DNA from: Acanthaster planci
Lineage: Eukaryota > Echinodermata > Asteroidea > Valvatida > Acanthasteridae
Assembly: GCF_001949145.1 (NCBI RefSeq)
Contig: NW_019091410.1
Coordinates: 1,120,658-1,184,657, forward strand
Length of the DNA: 64,000 nucleotides
Direction of reading: 5' to 3'
Part shown: piece by piece, positions 28,801-36,963 of the stretch
Layout of the letters: the number at the start of each line of letters is the position of its first letter
How positions within the stretch are numbered: the first letter of the stretch is position 1
The notes under the pieces: model-generated
The model's input: only the letters and a program-made list of their open reading frames with translations
What the model was told of the DNA's origin: nothing
Databases searched by the model: none
Position numbers and translations under genes: made by a program

Positions 28801-31800
28801 ACCAACGAAGAAATCGATCCGTTTTGAATTCGATATTTAGCTGCCACTGTGAGAAAATTACACACAGGGACATTGCCCACAAACATTCTGCATAGGCCCC
28901 ACAAATTACAAAGAATTCATGGCTGAAGAAGACGTTTAAATCGACACTGTAACGCTGAAAATATTGACTAAGAGAAACAACTATGCAGACATTTTGAATT
29001 CACACGAGTAACCGGATTAAAATACAATTTTCAAAGTTTAATATCCAGCAATTTCGGAACAGACACACATAATGGCGCTGCGGTGTTAACATTTCCCACT
29101 TCTTAAAATCCCAACACATCACACACATTGATTTCAATCTGAAGTTTTCCCATAATATTAACAATTTTATTTGGAAATTAAAGTACTGACAGTTGGTTCT
29201 GGATTAACATGGATCACACTTCGGAGCCAGTTCTATATACAAAGAATAGTCGCACCCTTTCTCAACTCCCTTGATAATATAACAGCAACGGTAAACATAT
29301 TTTCCCAGTTTCCCCATGCAATCTGAATCTTGCTCTCAGCTCAGTCCAAATTCCAGATGCAACACAGCTGGAGGGTGGCTACTCCAAATTACATTAGCAA
29401 ACACTCACTAGCCCATGGTAACCTGCAGCCGTTCATAAATCAAACATTTTTATCAAAAGAAAATTGATTTGAGGGACCGGTTTCCAAACATGCACTGTCG
29501 CCAAGGGTATATGTAACTGGAAGACTTTATTTTATTAATTTTTCTTCTCTCGAGTGGAAGAATCTCTGTTTAAAACAGATGGACAGAAAATGTGTATGTA
29601 CGTTGTGAAGGCTTCTGATATATTTCTAACTTTGAACTTTTTAAAACTTGTACCTTGAATACAAGTATTTGGAACTTGGAAAGAAAACCAACCAAGAAAT
29701 TTTAAAAAAATCAAGTTCGAGGCCAAAAATGTAATCTTAAATGCGTTCTTGAACTCGTTCATTTCAGTCTGATTTTCATTTATCCGATTTCTCAGGTAAA
29801 AACATTTTTCCCATTCAAACAAAATCATTAACAATACATGTATACTCAAAACGGTGCTCACAACCATAAATGTCGAATGCTACGTCTGACAAATAACGCA
29901 TTCAAAACGTCTGGGTGGTCAGTAATAATGGCAACAACGTTTAAAGAGCTCCAAAGTTTTAAGGACGATGAACGTCCTTCCCTCGGCCTTTTATATAACG
30001 ACCCTGTCTCCTCGTAGAGTTTTACTGCTATATATAGCATGATAGCTACTCTAAAGACAGATTGGAAACTTTGAGAGGCTGGCGAAAGCAGATATACCGC
30101 TCCTTTACTGCGCGTGCTCACAACAATGCACGCATGTTCAGAACGCACACATGCTCAGAACTGCTAAAAAGGACCGGTATGTTTGCCGCCACCAAGTGTC
30201 TCAAAGTCTCCCATTGCTCGGTTGCATAGCTGTGATACTTTTCAGGAAGGAGACTGCAGGGCGTTCACAACAGAGAAGTGAAGTGTTATTGTGAATGCCT
30301 TATGATGTTGCTGTCAGCCAATCAAAAAACTGAGTTTATAGGTCGGATATCACAAGAAAAATGTTTGAAGTATGAGCACCAATTCCACACCCTCCACAAC
30401 TCTGATATGATGTTAAGTCAAAAATAAGGAACAAAATAAGAGAATGCAGTCAGACTGCTTTGTTCAACGCTGCCTCAGCAGTGCAAAGCCGCCACTAGAT
30501 GTGAAAGTTGTTTTCCCGAAATGTGCACATCTGTCCTTCGTCACCTTCCGCAGCGATTAGTCTAGCCTTTTCATACGAGTAGACCTGCTAACAGTAATAT
30601 ACTTCTTGAAACTAACTAGGTATTCTTTTAAATTAAAATATATTTTTTTTAAATGTGCACTTTTGAAACTTTAAAAAATTCCCATGCTCAATTTGGCTGC
30701 TGCTGTGACATAATTAACAGAAGACACTCCTCCGTTTAGGGGTTTTCCGTCCACATTGTCATTTTTGGCGCTATGAAAATATTTGTGAGAAAACTTCGCT
30801 CGCTGACAAACTATTGTGAAATGAAACAAATATGGATCGCCAATGTAAACAAAGCTTTTGTGTTAAAAGATTAACAGTTGTAATACTTAGGTTACTGCCT
30901 TGGATGACATCACACTTTTGGTCATTTATGCATTAGCACCAAAATGCCATTTATAAATTTAATTACTTTTCTAATACAAATGCCATACACAGTAAATTCA
31001 ACTTTCTGATGCATATAGTTGTTGATAATGGAAGTATATTAACTTCGGGAAAGATTTTGCATTGAGTTTTCGAAGTTGCAGAAATATGTCATATATAGCT
31101 TAAACCTGTATTCCAAGGTAAGTCAAGCATTTTAAATGTTAAATAAGCAATGTAGGACTCTGACTACTGCAAACGTCAGTGGAGTTTGACAGCAGTCTGC
31201 AATCGAATTCCAGCCCCCTACGCTAAAACTGCTCTACGTAAACGTTACCATGGAAGTCAGTTTTACGAAATGCAATTACCGTGTTACGCTTGCTATTGTC
31301 ATGCATGGCAAACAATTTAATCGAGCACAAAATTCCTGGCTGTATGAGAAATAAACGCCAATATTTTAGCATCAATTGGACCGAAAAATGAAGTAGCTGG
31401 AGCATATAACGAAGCAGCTCATCGCAGCTTGCGCTAAGGAAGCCGATTGATTTCCGCCGTTCGTATCTACCGGCGCCCCCGAAATCCATCCATCAATAAG
31501 AGGCAAGATTTGCCACCAAAGCAAAACACCCTTTAGGTTATGAAAATATTAGCAAGGCAAAAAAATCTCAGACCGTGGCGGAATGGGCAGACTGAGTAGG
31601 AAACAGTTTGCGATGAGACGAACTTACTATTCTGAAGCTGACTGGGATAAACCATCGGAGCGTGGTTCCAGTACATGAACGTTGAACAAATGCTCCAGGT
31701 ATAATGCGTCCAGTGGAGACGCAGAGAGGAAACTCGTGCAGGCGTAATTTTCTTTCTCAGATAGTTGAGACGAATGACTGCAACCCACCCAGAGCAAAAC

Positions 31801-34800
31801 AATGTGTTTCGAACAGTTTCAAAGCCCGCTCTGCGCTGCATTTGCAACGAACATTATTGTATCACTCACACGAGTGGCACTTAACTTGTGACGTGCAACT
31901 ATTCAAGAGTTAACGCTAATGTGAAGAGGGTTCAAATAATTCCACTACAACACTACTGATACCAACGTCAAAACGCCAACAACGAAGCGCTCAAACGCTA
32001 CTGCTTTAATAAATATACACACTCTATGTCAGCTCTGCTTTTCACTACCGGAGCTTGGTTAAGCAAAGATTCACAATAGGCTGCCTTTAGAAAGTCCATT
32101 ACTAATAACACAAAATGCTGAAAGAGACAGGCCACTGGTTATTATGATTTGTTGGATGATGCGTGCATTCAATTTGCACAAAGAAAGTCAGTTCAAGATA
32201 TGAAGTATTTAGCATTGAAGAGCGTAAGCTTTAAATGTCCAAACGAAATGATATGGCAGTTAGTTGCATTAATAATGTCAATTATAAAATATATGTCAGG
32301 TTCTTACTATTCAACAGTGACTACATTATTCATCGGTTTGATGAACTCACGGAGTCTAAATGAGCACGCATGTAACCACCATTGATATAAAAGATGTATG
32401 AACGGTCACCGTAATTTGTTTATGCTTAAGGCGTCCCAAACTGATAGAAACATAAGTAGGAATAATTTATGCAGTGGTTGAACTAATCTCCAATAGACTT
32501 AACATTGATGTTCTGACATACGGCTACTAAACATGATTTAAGTCATATACGGGAGAGTCTAAGTTATCATTATCAAATCAAACAGGGAGCTTCTCATGCA
32601 CTGAAAACACCCATGTGATGAATGTTTATACGGCTACCCCTTTCCATTTTAATTGGCTAATACCAAGATTACCTACTGCCAACCAAATCAGATGTTTGGC
32701 ATTAAGTTCGAGACCAACATGACAACAAGGAGGGCAACATCTGGAACAGTTTTCCTTGGGAAGAGGAACGACAGACCTCGGACACAACACTCGCCTTGCA
32801 ACGTGTACATAACATTGATCGGGGTAATTGGCCACTTAAGCAGAAACTTCAATTGTCTCCTCACCCTCCGTCACCGTGGCAACGCTGCAAGGAATTTTCA
32901 TGTCGGAAGGCTATGTACTAGGAACGTCGATGATGGATAACAGTGTACAAATGGATTGGCAATGTGGCAGACTTTCAATGATTTTATGACATTTGATATG
33001 GATTATTTAACTGAGGTCATTTTTGCGTATAAGGCTGCAGTGTTTTATACCGACTGACATGCTCACGGAAAAAGGAAGTGCATTCTTTTGGAAAATATGG
33101 ATATTTATACTCACTGTTTAACAATCGCAGATCCATGGCATATAAAGATATAATGATTGAAAATGACGCGAAATCTCCTTGGACGTTGGAATGTAAACTA
33201 ATAAAGCTTGTTATGAAAGTTTAAAAAGAACATCAGAAATTAGGTTTGAGTTATTCAACGATTTAAGGATGTTATTTTCTTGTGAATAAGAAACACAACG
33301 CCACCTGTATTACTTAAATAATCATTGCATGCAAGCGTGCTTTTGCAGATCTCGGATGAACGAGAAACCGCACTATATTTTTGTCAACTACAACCACTAA
33401 GTTTCCCCCATATAAACTGAACGTTGAGTTTGGCACTTCATGAACCCCCTGCATTGATGGGTATCTGAAACCCCCTCGTTGTCGGATTAAAGCAGGATTG
33501 ATTGCAAATGTGTTCTGAGTGTCCGGCCCCCCTGACGCCAAGCACTGTTTTTTCTCTTCATGGTGCATGACAAGACGAAATTGATGAAATCTCCAGCCAC
33601 TCTAGCATCCCAAGTTAAGTGTCACTGCTACGCCCCTAAGGAGGAATCTGACACCACTTTCGTCTCCACACAAACATGTGTATGATATTTGGACTTGGGA
33701 TGTTAAAGAGGTGCCTGCGCCAAGCATCATGCTTGTAACACCTTCCGCTCAGTCGAAGGTTTTGAGTTCATATTTAGGACAACTTAAAAAGTGGGGTACT
33801 ATAAACACTACAGTTTCAGAGGAATTAAATCAACACCATGCACCCTGTGTCCGTTTTATATCCACAAAAGCTTTTGTTCTGGTCTGATTACCATTTCATC
33901 TTTGATCTGGATCAGCTCTGTCCCTCATTTAATTAGATTCAGGGAGTGTAAGACGTGCTTGATATGAAGTTCCTGTTATCACTCTGACTAATTAACCGAT
34001 GGATTACTTTAGTTGACATGATCATATTGTAATATTGAGTTTAAGAAATCAGCGCAATCCATTTTGTGGTGCTGGAAGTAAAGTGGCTTTTATTAAGCAA
34101 CAGCTTATATTGAACGATTTCTAATAACACAAAACAGCCAACAGCCCTAAGAATTGCTACAGAAGGCAAAGTCTGAAGTCTACTGGGTGAATCTGCAAGT
34201 GCAATTACTCCGCTAACTGGCGTTTTTATGTTCGTGAGAAAACGAGATGGTTCACTGGCTGAACGATATCGGTCTCAGAAGCACACCTGGCTAGCCGTAA
34301 CGGGCGTACAATGACCGCTTGGCCACCCACAGTAAACTTTATTTTCATTCCATTACCCATATCAACCAGACAAGTGAGCACATCTTCCGTGGAGACGACA
34401 AATTATAGCATTCTTTATTTTATAACTACTTACGGTTGTCCACCGTAAACCCAAATTTCGTTCATTATATGTCAGCTTCACAGCACGGTGTTGCGGTCGG
34501 TAAGGTACCAAAACACAAATCCCATTACATACCGACATAAAAAGTCCCCTGGCAACTGATGTTTGTATAACGTCAAAACGTGTCATAAAGCATGTATGCG
34601 ACACAGTGTTCTTTAACACCTCGGGTCATAACACCGCACATGTTTACTGAGTCAATATACAAAACGGCAACCCTAATTTTTTTGAAGATCACGACCTTTT
34701 GAGGTAGCAACTTGCAATGTTCCCGTAAATGGTAGAAAATGTGCCACTATACTGATTCCACTCCCGTTCGGACGTGACCGTGTAGCCTATAATCCAGAAT

Positions 34801-36788
34801 CTGACCTTCCTACACACCGTTATCGTTTTCACAAAGAGACCGAGATTTCGACAAGATTTTTTCCCATGTCGGTTTTAATTGAATATCTTTGTTACATTCA
34901 CAGATGCGCGCGCGAACATGCACGCCCCTTTCCTCTGATGGAAAAAATACATTGAGCAGAAGGGTGTAAGTGTGAATTTTCGTTTTCACGAAGCGAAACA
35001 CACACCTCCTAATTAATTTTGGCTAATTAATCACTCTGTTCATTCTTTCTACAGGTTTCACGTAAAAGAATAATTTTAGGGCTTCCTTACTGTATGCATA
35101 AAGTTTTTGCGATTATACTTTATGACCACGCTTTCGAGTCAGATTACACGTCAATAGAAGTCTAAAATCCATTCTAAGATTACTAACCAATAAATGTAGG
35201 CACTGAGGAAATTATATCTGCAAACATGGGAAGTTACATGGTTTTTTTGACGAAATCGGCTCGCTGTGCACTGAGCTCGAAATAGAAGCTATATTACAGT
35301 TTGGACTTTACCATTATGCTTCGAAGGTAATAGTGAGATCGCAACATTTTCGCGTTAAGTTAATCCCTTTTCGCAGATAAAACTTTGAACTAATCCGATA
35401 ACTCTTTTACTTTTTACCTTACATTTATACTCCTCGTTTCTGTTTTCAATGCGTTTTGTGGATTCCCTCCATTGTGCTTTTGCTGTTGTTGTATTACCCG
35501 TTTATAATGAGTCCTACAACATTTGACACACCACACAAAAAATATCGGTGTCTATTAACGGATATGATATTTAAAACGAAATGAATGTTTAAATGATGGT
35601 CGGTCGACCATCATGGAAAAGAAAACAAAAAATCTGTTTTCTCAAAAACGACAGCGTCCTGGGCAGAGACCGAGGCTTTTACATGTATTTACTTTCCTCC
35701 ATGCAAGAATTTCGTGGATTATTCGGCAGTCCCATTTTCGTAATTTCACCAATGGTGCAACCTACATTAATGCCGAAGCATCCAACATTTTCACCCTTAC
35801 TGGCAGACATGACGATCAACAAAAACACAGAGATTTACAAAAATCATGGCAACTGAAAGACTTCAGTTGTCACAAAGGGAATTCCTCAGTCTTTTTGTAG
35901 CATAAGAGACAGTATTCATGACGATATTGTTTCCAAAGTGGAAATCCCAAAGAGTTAATGCTGGCAGATGCAAGATCTCAATTTAATGTGACTTTAAATG
36001 ATGCCATGCAACCAAAGACACGTAGTTTATGAATGAAAAAGTTTAACGTCAGTAGAAAATTGTAAGACACGCGGTCTGTTTCAGAGGGAGTAGCGGTACT
36101 TTTTACACCATACAGCTCGGTGACCTTGGCTCAAATCTCATTTTAAGTACAAGTGCGCTTTTGATGGGGCTAGATTCATGTATTGGAAGTCCCGCTAAAT
36201 ATTACACAAACATGTCATGCAAGTTAAATAAATGAGACTGCCACAAACGCTTTATTAGTTCTTGAATTAAGGGATAATATGAGAAAGTACTCATTTGCCT
36301 TTTCATTTCAAAACATATCAAAATAAAGGTAAGTTCTTCATACAACGAAGTTAATAAGAAAAGGTACTCACGAATGAAATCATGGGGAGGTTCCACGCTG
36401 TTGCTATACGGGCTTCAGTGGCACATGTTTGGTCCGGCCCGAAGAATGCCGCCACACCTTCCAACCACTGAGAAGTGAGCAGTCTGATGCTACCCAACTC
36501 ATCACCGGTGGTATCATACTGATGCGACAGGACCAACCGATGATTTGGCAGCAAGTCCTCCCTATTATTGACGTCATTTATCGCCAGTAGAGCAGCCCCG
36601 CTCACCACGAGACCCTCTCGGAACGTGGACGGGTTATCATTTGATGGCTTGGCAGATGTTAGTAATCCGACGCGTACTTCTTGGAGATCGCTGGATGAGC
36701 CGGTCTCTTGAGTGGGACCCACGCCCAATGTTTCGACTGTAACGATCCACAGAACTGTCAGGGAGACAATCCACCGTGTCCCGGCCAT
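1712..36788 (-). CDS. Receptor (membrane) guanylate cyclase, natriuretic peptide receptor-like; 16 exons, 3' end outside window
   Basis: A single-pass membrane receptor that would convert GTP to cGMP when an extracellular ligand binds. Joining 16 minus-strand exons (36372-36788, 22883-23198, 22346-22492, 19599-19789, 12640-12775, 12117-12262, 11341-11528, 9283-9376, 7566-7718, 7192-7296, 6982-7053, 6721-6886, 5703-5852, 3439-3622, 2254-2394, 1712-1835) gives 910 uninterrupted codons, with GT/AG borders and matching phases at every junction. Domain order: signal peptide 1-24, ANF-receptor ligand-binding domain about 36-450, hinge with two Cys 475-482, membrane helix about 493-512, kinase-homology domain about 515-815, coiled-coil linker 822-868, start of the class III cyclase domain 869-910 with FSDIVGFT. 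N-glycosylation sequons (NST, NGS, NVS, NST, NHT) occur only before the membrane helix. The VAIK lysine (577) is present, but HRD is replaced by HGN (667-669), as in family pseudokinases. The rest of the catalytic domain lies left of position 1. Vertebrate orthology (NPR1 versus NPR2) cannot be assigned, and the ligand is unknown. Confidence 0.95.
2254..2394 (-). CDS. Receptor guanylate cyclase exon 15: dimerisation coiled coil
   Basis: Residues 822-868 plus two bases. It reads [20 protein letters not shown], then [20 protein letters not shown] and HRMLP. This is the amphipathic linker between kinase-homology and cyclase domains that pairs two receptor chains and sets cyclase activity. Acceptor ACGTGCAG; donor GTAAGA at 2248-2253. 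Confidence 0.96.
3439..3622 (-). CDS. Receptor guanylate cyclase exon 14: end of kinase-homology domain
   Basis: Residues 761-821 plus two bases. It opens with the split Glu then [19 protein letters not shown] and contains [19 protein letters not shown], the C-lobe 'M..CW.E.P..RP.F' signature, then [11 protein letters not shown]. The acceptor is GAATGCAG and the donor GTGAGA (3433-3438). Confidence 0.95.
5703..5852 (-). CDS. Receptor guanylate cyclase exon 13: kinase-homology C-lobe
   Basis: Residues 711-760 plus one base. It reads [20 protein letters not shown], then [21 protein letters not shown], corresponding to the family 'LW.APELLR....G...GD.YSF.IIL.E' block. Acceptor TTTTACAG; donor GTAGCG at 5697-5702, a weak but legal GT donor. 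It is supported because its phase joins exon 14 to give PKEII, as in relatives. Confidence 0.93.
6721..6886 (-). CDS. Receptor guanylate cyclase exon 12: pseudokinase catalytic-loop and DFG region
   Basis: Residues 656-710 plus one base. It reads [20 protein letters not shown], then [18 protein letters not shown] (667-669) stands where active kinases have HRD, so the catalytic Asp is missing as expected for this pseudokinase. The motif ITDFG keeps Phe where NPR-A has Tyr (DYG). The acceptor is TTTTTGCAG and the donor GTGAGT (6715-6720). Confidence 0.96.
6982..7053 (-). CDS. Receptor guanylate cyclase exon 11: kinase-homology domain
   Basis: Residues 632-655, a 72-bp exon. It reads [19 protein letters not shown] then SDIIK, matching family 'DILEN..I.LD.MF..SL..DI'. 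The acceptor is CATACCAG and the donor GTAATG (6976-6981). It is separated from its neighbours by introns of only 138 bp and 95 bp. Confidence 0.95.
7192..7296 (-). CDS. Receptor guanylate cyclase exon 10: kinase-homology domain
   Basis: Residues 597-631, both borders phase 0. It reads [20 protein letters not shown] then [15 protein letters not shown], nearly the family signature 'GACxDPPNICI(L/V)TEYCPRGSLQ'. Acceptor CGTTCCAG; donor GTACCT at 7186-7191. Confidence 0.96.
7566..7718 (-). CDS. Receptor guanylate cyclase exon 9: kinase-homology N-lobe with VAIK lysine
   Basis: Residues 546-596. Acceptor TTTTCAG; donor GTGAGT at 7560-7565. It reads [13 protein letters not shown], a Ser/Thr-rich segment in the position of the regulatory phosphorylation cluster of vertebrate NPR-A/B, then [17 protein letters not shown]. 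The lysine at residue 577 is the ATP-contacting lysine of the N-lobe. It ends in ELKI. Confidence 0.94.
9283..9376 (-). CDS. Receptor guanylate cyclase exon 8: start of kinase-homology domain
   Basis: Residues 514-545. Just inside the membrane it reads [17 protein letters not shown], equivalent to the family 'E.EL...LW.I...D' segment. The acceptor is GACTTTAG and the donor GTAAGT (9277-9282). It enters in phase 2 (split Arg) and ends in phase 0 at DPFGSR. Confidence 0.92.
9689..10667. mobile_element. Palindromic MITE, copy C, split by about 790 bp of other sequence
   Basis: The left arm, 9689 to about 9757, begins AATACGGGCGATTCACAATA with GCTTGCAACGCATTCACCAA. The right arm, about 10551 to 10667, carries GCGCGAAATCTGTCGACC, then TTAACGCGTTGCAAACC, ending GAATCGCTTGTATT. 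Together they cover the 176-bp element with a small overlap. The 790 bp between them is unrelated to copies A and B, so it looks like a nested insertion. It lies in guanylate cyclase intron 7. Confidence 0.7.
11341..11528 (-). CDS. Receptor guanylate cyclase exon 7: juxtamembrane hinge and transmembrane helix
   Basis: Residues 452-513 plus two bases. Acceptor CCTACAG; donor GTAAGC at 11335-11340. It begins [15 protein letters not shown], then the hinge [12 protein letters not shown] with two cysteines (475, 482), the position of the conserved Cys-rich hinge of natriuretic peptide receptors. Sequon NHT follows. The hydrophobic [19 protein letters not shown] (about 493-511) is the only membrane helix apart from the signal peptide, so the remainder is cytoplasmic. 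Confidence 0.95.
12117..12262 (-). CDS. Receptor guanylate cyclase exon 6: end of ligand-binding domain
   Basis: Residues 403-451. The split codon gives Ser, followed by [20 protein letters not shown], matching the family 'GxTGxVxIDxNGDR' motif near the end of the ANF-receptor domain, then [11 protein letters not shown]. Donor GTAAAG at 12111-12116; acceptor GAAATAG at 12263-12264 and above. Sequons NVS and NST are present. Confidence 0.93.
12640..12775 (-). CDS. Receptor guanylate cyclase exon 5: ligand-binding domain
   Basis: Residues 358-402 plus one base. It is too short to stand out as an open frame and was found by looking for the expected 'YDAV.LYA.ALN' helix. It reads [20 protein letters not shown], followed by sequons NST and NGS. 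The acceptor is a T-rich tract ending CGCAAAG, and the donor is GTATGA at 12634-12639. It enters in phase 0 and leaves in phase 1. Confidence 0.93.
13700..13726. repeat. Perfect 12-bp inverted repeat with a 3-nt loop
   Basis: GCCCGACTCTAC, loop ATC, GTAGAGTCGGGC. It is GC-rich within AT-rich intron, and no longer flanking inverted repeat was seen. Confidence 0.6.
15466..15484. promoter_or_regulatory. Two perfect CRE palindromes 11 bp apart
   Basis: TGACGTCA occurs at 15466-15473 and 15477-15484, separated by TGA, in guanylate cyclase intron 4. TGACGTCA is the consensus binding site of CREB/ATF bZIP proteins. About one helical turn between centres would place two dimers on the same face. Function is inferred. 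Confidence 0.4.
17403..17478 (+). pseudogene. tRNA-derived sequence (SINE head or tRNA pseudogene)
   Basis: It contains a good A box (TAGCTCAGTGG) and B box (GGTTCGAACCC), a perfect 5-bp T arm (GTGGG...CCCAC) and a T-run afterwards. The D stem (GCTC against GCAC) and the acceptor arm do not pair and no proper anticodon arm forms, so a functional tRNA is unlikely. A tRNA-derived SINE head is the best reading. Confidence 0.55.
17595..17640 (-). repeat. Second tRNA-like fragment, opposite strand, next to the assembly gap
   Basis: The minus strand reads GAACCAACGGGTCTCAG, then GGTTCGATTCCCGG, with a B-box match. The upstream half is cut off by or continues towards the N run at 17686. Its T arm is imperfect, so it is a SINE or tRNA relic and not a gene. 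Confidence 0.4.
17686..18047. other. Assembly gap (362 N)
   Basis: A run of unknown bases inside guanylate cyclase intron 4, bordered by repeat-like tRNA-derived sequence. Open frames crossing it are artefacts. A single further N is at 21765, just before an 11-G run. Confidence 0.99.
19385..19404. repeat. 9-bp inverted repeat with 2-nt spacer
   Basis: AGTGGGCTT, spacer CA, AAGCCCACT, located about 0.2 kb downstream (in gene direction) of exon 4. Confidence 0.5.
19599..19789 (-). CDS. Receptor guanylate cyclase exon 4: ligand-binding domain
   Basis: Residues 294-357. The acceptor is TTATTTCAG and the donor GTAAGT (19593-19598). It enters in phase 1 (split Gly) and leaves in phase 0. The peptide includes [20 protein letters not shown] and a Gln/Tyr-rich stretch [19 protein letters not shown], the variable loop before the conserved 'YDAV' helix of the next exon. 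Confidence 0.92.
19894..20069. mobile_element. Palindromic MITE, copy A (176 bp)
   Basis: Starts AATACGGCCG and ends CGGCCGTATT. The two halves are long imperfect inverted repeats (GTTTGCAACACGTTGGCCAA against TTGGCCAAAGCGTTGCAAAC) around a centre containing GTCGAC. It has the same length and layout as the copy at 47664-47839. It has no coding capacity, although the hairpin produces apparent open frames of about 80 codons on both strands. The superfamily is not assigned because no clear target-site duplication is visible. It lies in guanylate cyclase intron 3. Confidence 0.85.
22346..22492 (-). CDS. Receptor guanylate cyclase exon 3: ligand-binding domain
   Basis: Residues 245-293 plus one base. 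The acceptor is CTTTGTAG and the donor GTAAAG (22340-22345), both phase 1. The split codon with exon 2 gives Ile, producing [19 protein letters not shown], matching the family strand-helix 'RIYV(F/C)xG' region. It then reads [18 protein letters not shown]. Confidence 0.93.
22883..23198 (-). CDS. Receptor guanylate cyclase exon 2: ligand-binding domain
   Basis: Residues 140-244 plus one base. The acceptor is CTTGGCAG just above 23198 and the donor is GTAAGT at 22877-22882. It continues exon 1 in phase 0 with [19 protein letters not shown], the segment that in natriuretic peptide receptors follows the first ligand-domain cysteines. It then runs through [20 protein letters not shown], the conserved lobe-crossing segment, and ends in [12 protein letters not shown]. 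Confidence 0.94.
25402..25421. repeat. Perfect 20-bp palindrome
   Basis: CTTACATTTTAAAATGTAAG, with no spacer, in intron 1 of the guanylate cyclase gene. Confidence 0.6.
28172..28393 (+). CDS. Unidentified coding-like ORF in intron 1, plus strand
   Basis: A 73-codon frame without ATG (it opens at a GTG) reads [20 protein letters not shown], then [17 protein letters not shown], then [19 protein letters not shown], and ends at TAG. It is preceded by TTGCTTCTAG, which could be an acceptor. Amino-acid composition is balanced and GC is above the flanks. No family is recognised. It may be a retro-copied fragment or an exon of a nested gene. Confidence 0.2.
   Translation: MSPVPCQSPDQFELPAAGLSNRSYDRTPMLNISLQNAPALYNIPYAILDEGTDISSDGARVHLTTGSISLGQT
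35593..35614. repeat. 10-bp inverted repeat with 2-nt spacer
   Basis: ATGATGGTCG, spacer GT, CGACCATCAT, in intron 1 about 0.8 kb downstream of exon 1. Confidence 0.55.
36372..36788 (-). CDS. Receptor guanylate cyclase exon 1: start codon, signal peptide, N-terminal ligand-binding domain
   Basis: Residues 1-139. The start is the ATG at 36786-36788, which begins [16 protein letters not shown], a typical signal peptide. The frame stays open upstream to a TGA at 36933-36935 but contains no other ATG. The mature part begins the periplasmic-binding-protein-like ANF-receptor fold ([27 protein letters not shown]) and ends with a family-typical [15 protein letters not shown]...NLPMISF. The donor is GTGAGT at 36366-36371, phase 0. 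The exon is separated from exon 2 by a 13-kb intron, so the link rests on matching phase and on family alignment continuing directly into exon 2. Confidence 0.92.
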
Positions 36789-36963
36789 TATCAAGGCCGA
36801 TCTGCCGGCCGTACCGCCAGCAGCCAGATCGGCGGAAGTATCGGCCCCCTGACAAAAACGGCTCGTCGCGGTGGATCTTGCCTTGCTTGTTAGGGGAGAC
36901 AGTTCTTTCCTGTGCCAAGATGTTGTTTTCAGTCAATTCTTTGCAGCTACGTAGGAAACTCAT
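36637..36963 (-). other. Upstream open reading frame overlapping the guanylate cyclase start
   Basis: An ATG at 36961-36963 opens a 108-codon frame that passes over the receptor start (36788) in a different frame and stops at 36637. If the transcript begins upstream of 36963, this is an overlapping uORF that would reduce initiation at the receptor start. The ATG context is weak (T at -3). The Arg/Ser-rich peptide resembles no protein I know, and part of it is only the receptor's coding sequence read out of frame. Confidence 0.35.
36796..36833 (-). promoter_or_regulatory. Hairpin in the 5' leader just before the guanylate cyclase start codon
   Basis: GCCGATCTG (36796-36804) pairs perfectly with CAGATCGGC (36825-36833), giving a 9-bp GC-rich stem with a 20-nt loop. 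In the transcript its 3' edge is 7 nt upstream of the ATG at 36788. It would fold in mRNA if the leader is transcribed through here. A role in limiting translation is an inference. Confidence 0.5.

Larger units (their letters stand above)
23199..36371 (-). other. Guanylate cyclase intron 1 (13.2 kb)
   Basis: Mostly AT-rich non-coding sequence. The features I can point to are two near-perfect palindromes (25402-25421, 35593-35614) and a plus-strand coding-like ORF at about 28172-28393. Other open frames are short and unsupported. Long first introns often hold enhancers, but nothing here proves that. Confidence 0.55.

Noticed and set aside
36789-36794. Receptor start two codons earlier at TTG
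   Set aside because: TTG is not a normal start in animals; the ATG at 36788 directly begins a good signal peptide.
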